NCBI RefSeq assembly: GCF_009712425.2
Contig: NZ_VCJR02000001.1
Coordinates: forward strand, 996,001-1,060,000
Reading direction: 5' to 3'
DNA: 64,000 bases
From: Aquisalinus luteolus
Lineage (GTDB): Bacteria; Pseudomonadota; Alphaproteobacteria; Caulobacterales; Parvularculaceae
Every line of letters begins with the position of its first letter. The stretch's first letter is position 1. Shown piece by piece: positions 26,264 through 35,263 of the stretch. Made by a program: the position numbers and the translations under genes. Under the pieces are notes generated by a model. That model searched no databases. It was not told the origin of the DNA and saw only the letters and a program-made list of their open reading frames with translations.

Positions 26264-28176
26264 CAGTGCTCCCCTCCCATTTTGTGATGGTCGTGGCCTT
26301 GAATGTTCGGGTCTTGCATACCGTCCGTCTGCATCGGCGTCTTATGGCGTGGTGGATGGCCGTCATGCGACATCGAATGCTCGGTTTTGCCGGACGGCAA
26401 GACCGAGACGACCTGCATCATGCCTGCATGCATGTGATAAAGCAGATGGCAGTGAAATGCCCAATCTCCGACATGTTCCGCCGAGATATCGACCGAAAGC
26501 TTTTCGCCGGGTTTGACGATGACGGTGTGCTTGCGCGGCAGGTGGTTGCCGCCGCCATTGACGAGATCGAAGAACATGCCATGCAGGTGAATCGGATGGT
26601 TCATCATCGTGTCGTTGACCATTGTCATCCGGACACGCTCGCCTTCATGGAAAATGATCGGCTCGGTGACTTCGGAGAATTTTACCCCGTCGAACGACCA
26701 CATATAGCGGTGCATGTTGCTCGTCAGGTGAATCTCGATCTCCCGTTCCGGGGCCCTTGTATCCTGGTTGGGTTCAAGGCTTCTCAGTTGCGAATAGCGC
26801 AAGGTCCGGTGCGGCACATCTTCCAGCCCGAGACCCGGTTCATCGAGACGGCCGCTCGGCATGGCAGCGAGCTTGGTCACGCCGGGCCCGCGTTTCACAT
26901 CGCCGCCGCCACCCATCGACGCCATATCGTGGCCCTGCATGTCGTGGCCGCTCATATCGTGATCCATGTCAGCCATGCCGGTATCGTTCTTGGTACCGTC
27001 CATCGACATGCCGCCGCCCATATCCGTGCCCCCCATGTCCATGGCCCCGTGATCCATGGCCATGTCTTTCATGGTGAGCGTCGGGACGGGGCGCAGCGCC
27101 GGTGCTTGTGCTCTCATTCCCGGGCGAGGACCGAGCGTGGCGACGACCTGTCCCGAGCGGTCGATGGATTCTGCCGTAAAGGCATAAGCCTTCTCATCCT
27201 GCGGCTGGACAATCACATCATAGGTTTCGGCAACGCCCATCTGGAATTCATCGACTTCCAGCGGTTGCACATTCAGGCCGTCCGCCTGCACGATGGTCAT
27301 GGGCAAGCCCGGAATACGGACATTGAAGATCGTCATGGCCGATGCGTTGATGATCCGCAGGCGGACCCTTTCCCCGGCACTGAAAACAGCATTCCAGTTA
27401 TCGGCGGTTGCATGGCCATTGATCAGGAAATGATAGGTCGCGCCCGTGACATCCGCAATATCACGCGGCGACATGCGCATTCCGCCCCACATGGCGCGCT
27501 GCTCGAAGGCGGCGTTGAAGCCTTCCTCCGCGGCGTCTTGCGCGAAGTCCGGGACAGTTCGGTGATTGAAATTGTAGCTTTCGCTCATCGCCTTGAGCTT
27601 CTTGAAGATCCTGTGCGGACCCTCAAAGCTCCAGTCGGAGAGGACGAGTATATATTCCCGGTCATAATCGACCGGATCGGCATCCCTCGGGTCAATGATG
27701 ATCGGGCCGTAATGGCCAAGCTGTTCCTGCAGGCCGGAATGGGAATGATACCAATAGGTCCCGTTTTGCGGCACCGCGAATTTATACCGGAACGTTTCGC
27801 CGGGCCGGATGCCCGGGAAGCTCACGCCGGGCACGCCGTCCATGTAAAAAGGCACCAGCAGGCCGTGCCAGTGTATGGAGCTGTCCTCGTCCAGCCTGTT
27901 GGCGACATTGATCGTGATTTCATCGCCTTCACGGAATCGCAGCAGCGGAGCGGGCAGCGTGCCGTTTACGCCTGTCGCAAGGGCGGTTCGTCCATCGACG
28001 CTGACCGGGAAACGGTCGATGACAAGATCGAAGCGATTGCCGGAAAGTGCGTTGAGCCCGGTATTGCCCCGGCTGGCCGGCAAAGCCCAGGCGGGCAGCA
28101 CGCTCGTCGCACCAAGCACGAGACCTGCCTGCAGGGAGGTGGATAGGAATTGTCTTCTGGAAACCATGAGGGTCAT
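26263..28176 (-). CDS. copA: Periplasmic multicopper oxidase, copper resistance protein A
   Basis: 637 residues from 28176; ATGs at 28167 and 28200 are alternatives. A Tat-type leader (SRRQFLSTSLQAG) is followed by cupredoxin domains with ligand motifs SSIHWHG, YWYHSHSG, HPIHLHGMFFDL and WAFHCHLLYHMHAGMM. Between them lies a Met/His-rich insert (about residues 370-430, repeated MD/MG/HD). The enzyme family oxidises Cu(I) in the periplasm. This is the PcoA/CopA oxidase, not the P-type ATPase. It is co-transcribed with copB. Confidence 0.95.
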   Translation of the reverse strand: MTLMVSRRQFLSTSLQAGLVLGATSVLPAWALPASRGNTGLNALSGNRFDLVIDRFPVSVDGRTALATGVNGTLPAPLLRFREGDEITINVANRLDEDSSIHWHGLLVPFYMDGVPGVSFPGIRPGETFRYKFAVPQNGTYWYHSHSGLQEQLGHYGPIIIDPRDADPVDYDREYILVLSDWSFEGPHRIFKKLKAMSESYNFNHRTVPDFAQDAAEEGFNAAFEQRAMWGGMRMSPRDIADVTGATYHFLINGHATADNWNAVFSAGERVRLRIINASAMTIFNVRIPGLPMTIVQADGLNVQPLEVDEFQMGVAETYDVIVQPQDEKAYAFTAESIDRSGQVVATLGPRPGMRAQAPALRPVPTLTMKDMAMDHGAMDMGGTDMGGGMSMDGTKNDTGMADMDHDMSGHDMQGHDMASMGGGGDVKRGPGVTKLAAMPSGRLDEPGLGLEDVPHRTLRYSQLRSLEPNQDTRAPEREIEIHLTSNMHRYMWSFDGVKFSEVTEPIIFHEGERVRMTMVNDTMMNHPIHLHGMFFDLVNGGGNHLPRKHTVIVKPGEKLSVDISAEHVGDWAFHCHLLYHMHAGMMQVVSVLPSGKTEHSMSHDGHPPRHKTPMQTDGMQDPNIQGHDHHKMGGEH

Positions 28177-28256
28177 CTCTCTCGTCAGGGTGAAGGGCAA
28201 ATTGCGGACACGGATGTGTCATTGACCCGAAGCGCGACACTTCGGATCAACGTTGC

Positions 28257-28670
28257 CTAATCACGCATGACGATTTTCAGGGAGACTGGAGTATCTGCCG
28301 GAGGGTCAAGCCAGTTCAGCGCACGATAATGACGCAGGATATGATAACAATGCGGGACCAAAGGGCCCACCTTACTCACAAGGATCGCCGTTGCCGGTGG
28401 CGTGGTCAATACAGGGGTAGTTAGGTTCGCCTGAACGGCACCGGCAGCAACCGCCACGCAATGCCCACAAGGCTCATCACCAGGCTGTGTCTTCGCATGA
28501 TCGGCATTCATTACGCCATGATGGCCGCCATGCGCCGAATGGTCAGCATTTGACTGGGCCGAGTTGTCGCTAGTTGAGCCATCGGCATGTGACAGGCACG
28601 CACAGGCCTGACCGATCCCGAGAATTAGCGCGACTATCGCAATCAGAATTCGCTGGCCGACGTTTTTCAT
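28257..28670 (-). CDS. Small secreted Cys/His-rich protein (DUF2946-like)
   Basis: 137 residues. A signal peptide (RILIAIVALILGIGQACAC) is followed by a His/Ser/Asp-rich stretch (SNADHSAHGGHHG) and a PCGHCVAVAAGA segment. The general plan resembles DUF2946 proteins found with copper loci. It is first in the copper operon, 80 bases upstream of copA, and diverges from csoR across a palindromic operator. Metal binding is inferred from composition and place only. Confidence 0.7.
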   Translation of the reverse strand: MKNVGQRILIAIVALILGIGQACACLSHADGSTSDNSAQSNADHSAHGGHHGVMNADHAKTQPGDEPCGHCVAVAAGAVQANLTTPVLTTPPATAILVSKVGPLVPHCYHILRHYRALNWLDPPADTPVSLKIVMRD

Positions 28671-28703
28671 CAGGTGCTTGACGCTCCTTGCACCTTCGAA
28701 TGA

Positions 28704-28722
28704 TATACCCCCTCCCGGTATA
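28704..28722. promoter_or_regulatory. CsoR-like operator between copper operon 1 and csoR
   Basis: TATACCCCCTCCCGGTATA is an inverted repeat (TATACC/GGTATA arms, 7-base spacer). It lies 11 bases before the csoR ATG and 33 bases before the divergent copper operon, so one site could control both. Confidence 0.72.
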
Positions 28723-28733
28723 AGGTCAACTCG

Positions 28734-29000
28734 ATGAAATCACAGCGTACGATCACCAAACTAAAGCGGATCGAAGGGCAGGTCCGTGGCATAACGAAGA
28801 TGCTGGAGGAAGACCGCTACTGCATCGATATCCTGCACCAGATGCAAGCAGTCAAAGCTGCCTTGGCGCGGGCCGAAAGTGATATTTTGAAAGATCACGC
28901 CGCCCATTGCGTGGATGATACAATAGCTTCCGGCAATGCCGATGAACAGCGGGAAAAGGTATCCGAACTCATCGACCTTTTCGACAAGCTCAAGCGCTAA
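28734..29000 (+). CDS. csoR: CsoR-family metal-sensing repressor
   Basis: 88 residues, all-helical CsoR/RcnR family: LKRIEGQVRGITKMLEEDRYCIDILHQMQAVKAALARAE. The Cys of RYCIDIL with the His and Cys of KDHAAHCVDD fit the Cys-His-Cys Cu(I) site of CsoR. It has no classical DNA-binding fold but represses copper genes by binding G+C-rich inverted repeats such as the one just upstream. A second copy lies at 62343 and a fragment at 58904. Confidence 0.88.
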   Translation: MKSQRTITKLKRIEGQVRGITKMLEEDRYCIDILHQMQAVKAALARAESDILKDHAAHCVDDTIASGNADEQREKVSELIDLFDKLKR

Positions 29001-29176
29001 TCGCCGTTGCCGCGGCATTTTTCTGCCAGCGATATTTTTCCTGCTGGTTCCAAGGAAGACCAGGTTCTGCTTTGCGGTTTATCGATCCCGAGCAAGCCGC
29101 CATTTGCCGCCATGCACACTGGTTCAGGACGAGGCGGTGCGAGAGACTGGAGCACTTGTTTTCGGAGCCAGCGCTC

Positions 29177-31138
29177 ATGTCACCATCCAGGATCCTAATC
29201 GGCCAGTTCCTGATCGTCCTCTTCATCATTGTGCTGACACTATGGGGCGCGACCCAATGGGTGGCCCATGAGCTGGCCTATCAGCCCGGGCTCGGGCGGC
29301 CATGGTTCGTGCTGGAAGGCCGGCCGGTCTATCGGCCCTGGCGATTGTTCCAGTGGTGGTATGCCTATGAAGCCTATGCGCCGGGTGTGTTCGCGCGTGG
29401 CGGGTCGATCGCGGCGAGCGGTGGTCTGCTCGGTATACTCGCGGCGGTTCTGGGCTCGCTGTGGCGCTCGCGCTGGGAGCGGCGGGTCACCACCTATGGC
29501 TCGGCGCGCTGGGCAGAAAGGCGCGACATCGAGAAGGCCGGGCTGCTGGGCTCTGACGGCGTCTTTCTGGGACGCTGGAAGGGGCGCTATCTGCGCCATG
29601 ACGGACCCGATCATGTGCTCGCCTTCGCCCCGACACGGTCAGGCAAGGGGGTCGGGCTCGTGGTCCCCACACTCCTGTCCTGGACCGGCAGTGCGGTCAT
29701 CCACGATATCAAGGGCGAGAACTGGACGTTGACCTCCGGCTGGCGCTCGCGCTTTTCGGCCTGCATCAGGTTCGATCCGACCGATACGGCCTCGCCGCGA
29801 TTCAATCCGCTGATGGAAGTGCGAAAAGGGCCGGGCGAGGTGCGCGATGTCCAGAACATCGCCGATATCCTCGTCGACCCGGAAGGCTCGCTCGAACGGC
29901 GCAGCCATTGGGAGAAAACCGGCCACGCCTTGCTGGTCGGTGTCATCCTGCATGTTCTGTATGCCGAGGACGACAAGACCCTTGCCGGCTGCGCGCGCTT
30001 CCTGTCCGACCCCTCGCGTCCCTTCGAGAAGACGCTGGGGCGCATGCTGAAGACCCGCCATCTGCGCGGGCCCGATGGTGCGAGAGAGGTTCATCCCGTC
30101 GTCGCGCAGGCGGCGCGCGAGCTTCTCAACAAGGCGGACAATGAACGGTCCGGCGTCTTGTCCACGGCACTCAGCTTTCTGTCCCTCTATCGCGATCCAG
30201 TGGTCGCCGCGGTCACTTCGGCAAGCGACTGGCGCATCACGGATCTTGTCGGCGCGGCACGGCCCGTCTCGCTCTATCTGGTGGTGCCGCCATCCGACCT
30301 GTCGCGTACCAGGCCGCTCATCCGGCTGATCCTCAACCAGATCGGGCGCCGGCTGACCGAAGCACTGCCGGACGGGAAGCGGCGCCGGCTCCTCCTGATG
30401 CTCGATGAATTTCCGGCGCTGGGGCGGCTCGATTTCTTCGAGAGCGCGCTCGCCTTCATGGCGGGCTATGGCGTGCGGGCCTATCTGATCGCCCAGTCGC
30501 TGAACCAGATCGAGAAGGCCTATGGGCCCAACAATGCGATCCTCGACAATTGTCATCTGCGTATCGCCTTTGCCACCAACGACGAGCGCACGGCGAGGCG
30601 GATTTCCGACGCGCTCGGGGCCAAGACCGAATTGCGTTCGCAGAAGAACTATACCGGCCACCGGCTGGCGCCCTGGCTCTCCCACATGATGGTCTCGCGC
30701 CAGGAAACCCAGCGGGCCCTGATGACGCCGGGCGAAATCATGCAGATGGCGCCCGGCGAGGAAGTGGTGATGGTCTCCGGGACCCCGCCGATCCTGGCAA
30801 AGAAGCTGCGCTATTTCGAGGACGCGAATTTCACGGCCCGTATGCTGCCGGAGGCGGGCAGGGTGCTTGGGCTGCCGGCTGTCATCGGCGACTGGAACAA
30901 TCGTCTCGGTGCTGATGGAGAGCAGTCCGCTGCGAGGCGGGGAGCTGTCGATGAAGGCGGCAGACAGATCGTGCCGGAGCTGGATTCGCCCGATCAGGAG
31001 TTGGTGGAGAATGAGCCGCCAGCGCCTGAAATGGAGATCGAGGATGCCGGCGATGCGCCGGGCGACCAGGAGCTGGAGACGGTCCGGCGCGCCGCGGCGC
31101 TCGATCTTGCCGATCCGGACACATTGCCGGATTTCTGA
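29177..31138 (+). CDS. traG: Conjugal transfer coupling protein TraG (VirD4 type)
   Basis: 653 residues. Two N-terminal membrane segments (LIGQFLIVLFIIVLTLWGA, and near SGGLLGILAAVLGSLW) precede the ATPase. Walker A is APTRSGKGVGLVVPTLL and Walker B is LLLMLDEFPALG. Coupling proteins bring the relaxosome to the type IV secretion channel. The ATG at 29177 is chosen because GGAG is near and the membrane segment starts there. A CopG-type gene follows by one base. In Tn4371-like elements traG is normally followed by trb genes, but here those lie 7-10 kb away on the other strand. Confidence 0.93.
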   Translation: MSPSRILIGQFLIVLFIIVLTLWGATQWVAHELAYQPGLGRPWFVLEGRPVYRPWRLFQWWYAYEAYAPGVFARGGSIAASGGLLGILAAVLGSLWRSRWERRVTTYGSARWAERRDIEKAGLLGSDGVFLGRWKGRYLRHDGPDHVLAFAPTRSGKGVGLVVPTLLSWTGSAVIHDIKGENWTLTSGWRSRFSACIRFDPTDTASPRFNPLMEVRKGPGEVRDVQNIADILVDPEGSLERRSHWEKTGHALLVGVILHVLYAEDDKTLAGCARFLSDPSRPFEKTLGRMLKTRHLRGPDGAREVHPVVAQAARELLNKADNERSGVLSTALSFLSLYRDPVVAAVTSASDWRITDLVGAARPVSLYLVVPPSDLSRTRPLIRLILNQIGRRLTEALPDGKRRRLLLMLDEFPALGRLDFFESALAFMAGYGVRAYLIAQSLNQIEKAYGPNNAILDNCHLRIAFATNDERTARRISDALGAKTELRSQKNYTGHRLAPWLSHMMVSRQETQRALMTPGEIMQMAPGEEVVMVSGTPPILAKKLRYFEDANFTARMLPEAGRVLGLPAVIGDWNNRLGADGEQSAARRGAVDEGGRQIVPELDSPDQELVENEPPAPEMEIEDAGDAPGDQELETVRRAAALDLADPDTLPDF

Positions 31139-31139
31139 C

Positions 31140-31553
31140 ATGGGAAAGCCGCGCGTCAATCTTCGTCTCTCCTGGAAGCTGCATGCCGAGCTGGAACGAC
31201 GAGCATCTGGGGAAGGGGTCACCAAGACGCAGATCGTCGAGGACGCGCTTGGCCGGTTTTTCGACCCGGAGGCCAATCTGGTCCTCGAGGAACGCCTGCT
31301 GCGCCGGATGGATGCCTTCGATCGCCGGCAGGGCGAGATCGAGCGAGATACCGCGCTGTGTCTGGAGACGCTGGCGCAGTTCGTCCTTTACTGGCTGACG
31401 CGCACCGAGCCTATCCCGGAAGGCGAGCGCGATGCCGCACACGCGCTCGGCCAGCGGCGGTTCGATCACTTCATCCGGCAGGTGGCAAGAAAGCTGGGAA
31501 ACGAACGGGGCGTCGCGGCCAGGCTTGAGGGATCCGACAGGGCGGCAGGTTGA
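31140..31553 (+). CDS. Ribbon-helix-helix (CopG-like) protein of the transfer region
   Basis: 137 residues. An N-terminal ribbon-helix-helix (KPRVNLRLSWKLHAELERRASGEGVTKTQIVEDALGRFF) is followed by a helical region with ETLAQFVLYWLTRTEP. Such proteins commonly follow traG in trb-type elements and probably regulate transfer genes. The ATG overlaps the traG stop region (TGACATG). Confidence 0.82.
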   Translation: MGKPRVNLRLSWKLHAELERRASGEGVTKTQIVEDALGRFFDPEANLVLEERLLRRMDAFDRRQGEIERDTALCLETLAQFVLYWLTRTEPIPEGERDAAHALGQRRFDHFIRQVARKLGNERGVAARLEGSDRAAG

Positions 31554-31731
31554 CCATCGCATTTCTCAGAGGACCGAGTTTCGGGTTCATCAGCACGTCG
31601 TTCCATACCGGGATCAGGTAATCGTGCTACAATACGCTAGGCGAGACCGGCTTTCCGAAGAGGCGAGTCTGTCTACCGGATAGGCGAATTGCCACTTGAA
31701 ATTTACCGGCATTTCTTTATTTTGCCGGTAA

Positions 31732-32804
31732 ATGCCGATTTCAGAACTGCCTCTTGTCATTCAGACCAGCTATGCAGAGTTGATCGATCAACTGCGTATC
31801 GATGCGGCGTCCGATTTTCCGAAGGGCTCTACCTTCAGAAAGCGCACGATTTCAGGCAAGGTTTATTGGTACATTCAGGAGCCGACCGGCCCAGCCGGCC
31901 GGCCGGCTGAACGCTACCTTGGCACCGATACGCCTGAGCGCCGCAAAGCGATCGAAGACGGCCAAAGGGCGAAAACCGACGCCAATAGCCGGGAAAGCCA
32001 TCATCCGTGCATTGAAAGCGGCGGGTTTGCCGGAGCCCGACGGTTTGACAGGCGCGATAATCGAGGCGCTCGCCGCCGCCGGCGTGTTTCGGCTGCGCGG
32101 CGTCCTTGTTGGAACTGTCGCGTTTCAGACTTAATGCCGGCTTGCTTGGCGTAAAACTCCCTGGTGCCGCTATCCGCACTGGCGATATCGATCTTGCGCA
32201 GGATTATGGCATATCGGTTGCGCTCAATGAATCGATCACAGCGCCGCTCATCGATGTCCTGAAATCTGTCGACGCCGAATTTCGACCCGTTCCTTCGCTT
32301 GCCGCACCGAATGTCGACACGGCCTACACCCGACCGGGTGGTTTCAGAGTGGATGTCCTGACGACAAATCGCGGCGCCAATCGCGATGCACCCGTCAATT
32401 TACCAAGCCTGAAGTCCGACGCCGCCGCCTTCCGTTTCCTTGATTATCTTTTGCGCGAGACGATCGAGGTGGCGGCGCTCTCGCGCTATGGCACGCTCGT
32501 CAATGTGCCTGCGCCTGAGCGATACGCTGTCCACAAGTTGATTGTTTCGACAATGCGCAAGGACTCAGGGGAAAGCGCAGCCAAGGCGGACAAGGACATT
32601 GCTCAGTCGGGCATGCTGATTGACACTTTGATTTTGAAACGCCGCAGCGCCGACCTTCACGACGCAATAGTCGAAGCTGCCGCGCGCGGGCCAAATTGGC
32701 GAAAGAGACTTAAGACGGGGGCGGAGCGATTGGGCAATGAGCATAAGGACAAGTTCGTGGAAATGCTGAGTACAGCTTATCCAGGCAACGCCAAAACTGA
32801 CTGA
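31732..32804 (+). pseudogene. GSU2403-type nucleotidyltransferase-fold protein, two frameshifts
   Basis: Three overlapping frames join into one protein. The first (from 31732) is PISELPLVIQTSYAELIDQL to PAERYLGTD. The second (about 31960-32134) is AGKAIIRALKAAGLPEPDGLTGAIIEALAAAGVFRLRGVLVGTVAFQT. The third (about 32136-32804) is AGLLGVKLPGAAIRTGDIDLAQDYGIS and on to the end. The GT.AFQ.YAGLLG and DIDLA motifs suit a nucleotidyltransferase fold. Each break shifts the frame by +1; the second looks like one extra A in ACTTAATGCC. Two separate indels make sequencing error less likely than decay. It lies just after the TraG/CopG pair and may be element cargo. Confidence 0.72.
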
Positions 32805-32978
32805 CAAAACCAGATTGAGATATTCGATAGAGTTGGATGTATATCCCTCGCGCGTTGTTCTTTTGTCGAAATGAGAGCGGCTATGCCTTGCGTGGACACG
32901 TCGCGGAGATCGCGAAGAATTCCAGCTAATCCCGCACTATTCTCTATCTAACCCTTTGTAATGAAAGGAATAGCGTAT

Positions 32979-33131
32979 TTATTCTTTTGACGGGTGCGAC
33001 CTGGAAATCAGGCCGAGGAGATAGTGCCTGATCCGCATGGCGTCCTCCGGGGGCAGCTTGGGATCCACGCTGAGACGACAGAAGTCAGAGATATTGCGGG
33101 CAAGCAGCCTGGTCTGCGGAAGGTCCGACAT
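32979..33131 (-). CDS. Small hypothetical protein
   Basis: A 50-residue frame (SDLPQTRLLARNISDFCRLSVDPKLPPEDAMRIRHYLLGL) with amphipathic character and no recognised domain. No good ribosome-binding site is seen. It could be a chance frame or a remnant. Confidence 0.3.
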   Translation of the reverse strand: MSDLPQTRLLARNISDFCRLSVDPKLPPEDAMRIRHYLLGLISRSHPSKE

Positions 33132-33229
33132 AGTGAGAGGCAATGAGACGGTCGGCATCATCGACGAAGCCGGGGTCCTGTCCGATTCGCCGCATGTCTG
33201 ATCGCCGAGGCGCTGGCGGCGTCGCTCCG

Positions 33230-33802
33230 TCAGGCATCGTCATCCAGTGCCCCATCCGGCTGTTCGCCGAGAATCGCGCGCACCTGTTTCATGGTCATGA
33301 ACATGCGCGCGGGATTGCTGGCAAAGGACTGGAAACCGAATGCCTCATACCAGCTCTTCCGGCGCTGGAAGATCGTCTCGCCGCCATCGGCCATGACATC
33401 CAGCACGATTGCGAAACAGCCGGCTTGCCCGGCGATCCTGTAGGCCTTCTCGAATACATGATGCATCAGGATCGAACCGATTCCCTGGCCCTGCGCGGTT
33501 TCACTGACAGCGACCTGGCCGAGAAACAGGATCGGCAATTCCCCGTGGTCGGGCGCGCCGCGCGGGCGTCTGGAAAGCGCATCGACATTCATCATACCCA
33601 GATTGATAGCGTGATAACCGAGGATCGTGGTCTGGCCATCCTCAAGAGCGACATAGACCCTGGTCATGTCGTCCTTCTGCTGCTTCTTGGCGGACAGTTT
33701 CAGATAATTGTCGAGGCGCTCCACGCCACACGAAAATCCGGCGCGGTCATGCCGCGCCGGATCAAGGACTTCGATGCGCAGATCGCCGGTGTCAGTCGGC
33801 AT
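33230..33802 (-). CDS. GNAT acetyltransferase, TacT-like toxin
   Basis: 190 residues. GNAT fold with the acetyl-CoA loop QVAVSETAQGQGIGSILM. The N-terminal part (VLDPARHDRAGFSCGVERLDNYLKLSAKKQQKDDMTRVYVAL) is typical of toxins paired with DUF1778 antitoxins. TacT-type enzymes acetylate charged tRNA and stop translation. The start at 33802 overlaps the end of the antitoxin gene by 11 bases. Confidence 0.85.
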   Translation of the reverse strand: MPTDTGDLRIEVLDPARHDRAGFSCGVERLDNYLKLSAKKQQKDDMTRVYVALEDGQTTILGYHAINLGMMNVDALSRRPRGAPDHGELPILFLGQVAVSETAQGQGIGSILMHHVFEKAYRIAGQAGCFAIVLDVMADGGETIFQRRKSWYEAFGFQSFASNPARMFMTMKQVRAILGEQPDGALDDDA

Positions 33803-34100
33803 GCACGACGCGCCGGCGATAGGCCTTTGCCGCGGCGCGCGCCCGCGGCGTCGGAGCCGGTGGCGTATCGAGCGCGGCGGCAAAGCGCGCGGAATCCTCG
33901 GGCGTCAGCACATGACGCGATCCCGCCTCGAGCACACGGGACGCTTCCCGGGCAATGGCGGTGCGAAGGAAAACCGACTTGTCGACGCCAAGCGAGGCGG
34001 CGGCGCGCGTGATCAACTCGCCCAGGCTGTCGCCATGGCGGATTTGGGTGGTACGGGTCTGTTTGCCCTCATCGGGATCATTCATCGGCAGGTCCAGCAT
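33792..34100 (-). CDS. DUF1778 antitoxin, TacA-like
   Basis: 102 residues. A ribbon-helix-helix N-terminal half (TTQIRHGDSLGELITRAAASLGVDKSVFLRTAIAREASRVLE) and a C-terminal tail that would wrap the toxin (SARFAAALDTPPAPTPRARAAAKAYRR). AGGAG lies eight bases before the ATG at 34100. It precedes and overlaps the acetyltransferase, the usual order for a TacA/TacT operon with autoregulation. Confidence 0.85.
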   Translation of the reverse strand: MLDLPMNDPDEGKQTRTTQIRHGDSLGELITRAAASLGVDKSVFLRTAIAREASRVLEAGSRHVLTPEDSARFAAALDTPPAPTPRARAAAKAYRRRVVHAD

Positions 34101-34713
34101 GGCGGGACTCCTTTCCTGCATAATGTGGTGCGGTATGCATTACATGTCAATATCCGTCGGCAAGTCGAGCGCGACATGCCTGCGGGGGCGGCAAGAGTGG
34201 GGATGGAAAGACGTATTGCAGGGGCCGGATGGATCTGCCGCAGCGCCAGGCGAGTTTGGGACGGCAAGGCCGCGCAGCAGGCCGGGCCCTGCCATCGTAT
34301 TTCGGTGGATCGCCGGCGCTGCGGGGCGGATTATGTCTATGACGCGAATTTCCGGGTAAGGGAGGTATCGGCTGGCGAGCGATCTGTTTCTCCTACACTC
34401 AAGACGGTCGGAGAGATCTCCCGCACTCGAAAAGCGTGATTTGGTCGTCCTGAAAGATCGGGTCGGCCAAATTGCCTTTGTCGCTTATCCAGGAGGAATG
34501 ATCATTTCCAAAGACGATCTTGTCTCTTGGGACTGATACGATGATTGAAGTGGGTGTTATTGCCCCGTCCCGTGCGGCGCGGATATGTTCGTATCGAGAG
34601 GCTGGATCTGCGAACCGCTACGGCTTTTCAGATCGTTATACAGACGAATACGAGGAGGGCGTTGCAGACGGCATGAGTCTGCCCCTTGCCGGGTCAAGGG
34701 CATGGCTGTGCAG
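34101..34713. other. Long stretch without a convincing gene
   Basis: About 610 bases between the antitoxin promoter and the next gene. One start-less frame on the + strand (about 34357-34536) ends KRDLVVLKDRVGQIAFVAYP then GGMIISKDDLVSWD and may be the tail of a lost gene, but this is weak. No repeats or RNA genes were seen. Confidence 0.5.
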
Positions 34714-35187
34714 TCACGCGCAAACGAGCGTGACCTGCAGCAAGAGGGTGAGCGCCGACGAGACCAGACCGACATGATGAAGGGCGGCAAGCTTGCCGAG
34801 GCCCTCACGGACGATCTCGATATCGCCGTCGGAAGGATAGTCTTTTACGGCCTCGATACGCCCGAAGAGTCGGCTTAACATGTAACCGAGACATAGTAAC
34901 AGAACGATCAGTACGGTGAGCGGCTCCCAGGCAAAGTCGAGCTGCCAGGCTTGCGCGACCAGCAATATCGTCCCGGTCCCCATCGTGGTCATCATCGTCG
35001 GCGGCAGGAGCCGGATCAGGCGGTTCAATGTCGCGTGGATGGTCCGTGCCTTTTCATCCGGCACGGTGCGGGTCATCGGATTGCCCATGACGGCCCGAAC
35101 CGGACTTTCAATATAGGACAATGTCAGGAATATGCCGCAGGCGAAAGCAAAGCAGGCTGTGGCGAGCGCTGAAATAGTATCGATCAT
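34714..35187 (-). CDS. Small integral membrane protein
   Basis: 157 residues with about four hydrophobic segments: ISALATACFAFACGIFLTLSYI, TMMTTMGTGTILLVAQAW, PLTVLIVLLLCLGYML and VGLVSSALTLLLQVTLVCA. It resembles DUF1772-like membrane proteins in layout, but I cannot assign a family with confidence. It lies 76 bases after the redox fusion gene on the same strand and may share its transcript. Confidence 0.65.
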   Translation of the reverse strand: MIDTISALATACFAFACGIFLTLSYIESPVRAVMGNPMTRTVPDEKARTIHATLNRLIRLLPPTMMTTMGTGTILLVAQAWQLDFAWEPLTVLIVLLLCLGYMLSRLFGRIEAVKDYPSDGDIEIVREGLGKLAALHHVGLVSSALTLLLQVTLVCA

Positions 35188-35263
35188 AAAGGAAGGGCCT
35201 TTTGTGAAATGAGTCTCCCTGGCGGCAGGAGCTCGATGAGGCGAGGCTGTCGCCCCGCCTAGA

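Noticed and set aside
26266..28146. 626-codon open frame on the + strand
   Set aside because: Antisense to the multicopper oxidase; the His-rich look comes from reversed Met/Asp/His codons.
29639..31276. 545-codon open frame on the - strand
   Set aside because: Antisense to traG; no domain and no ribosome-binding site.
34520..34777. 85-codon open frame on the + strand
   Set aside because: No domain, odd composition and overlap with the antisense side of the membrane protein gene.
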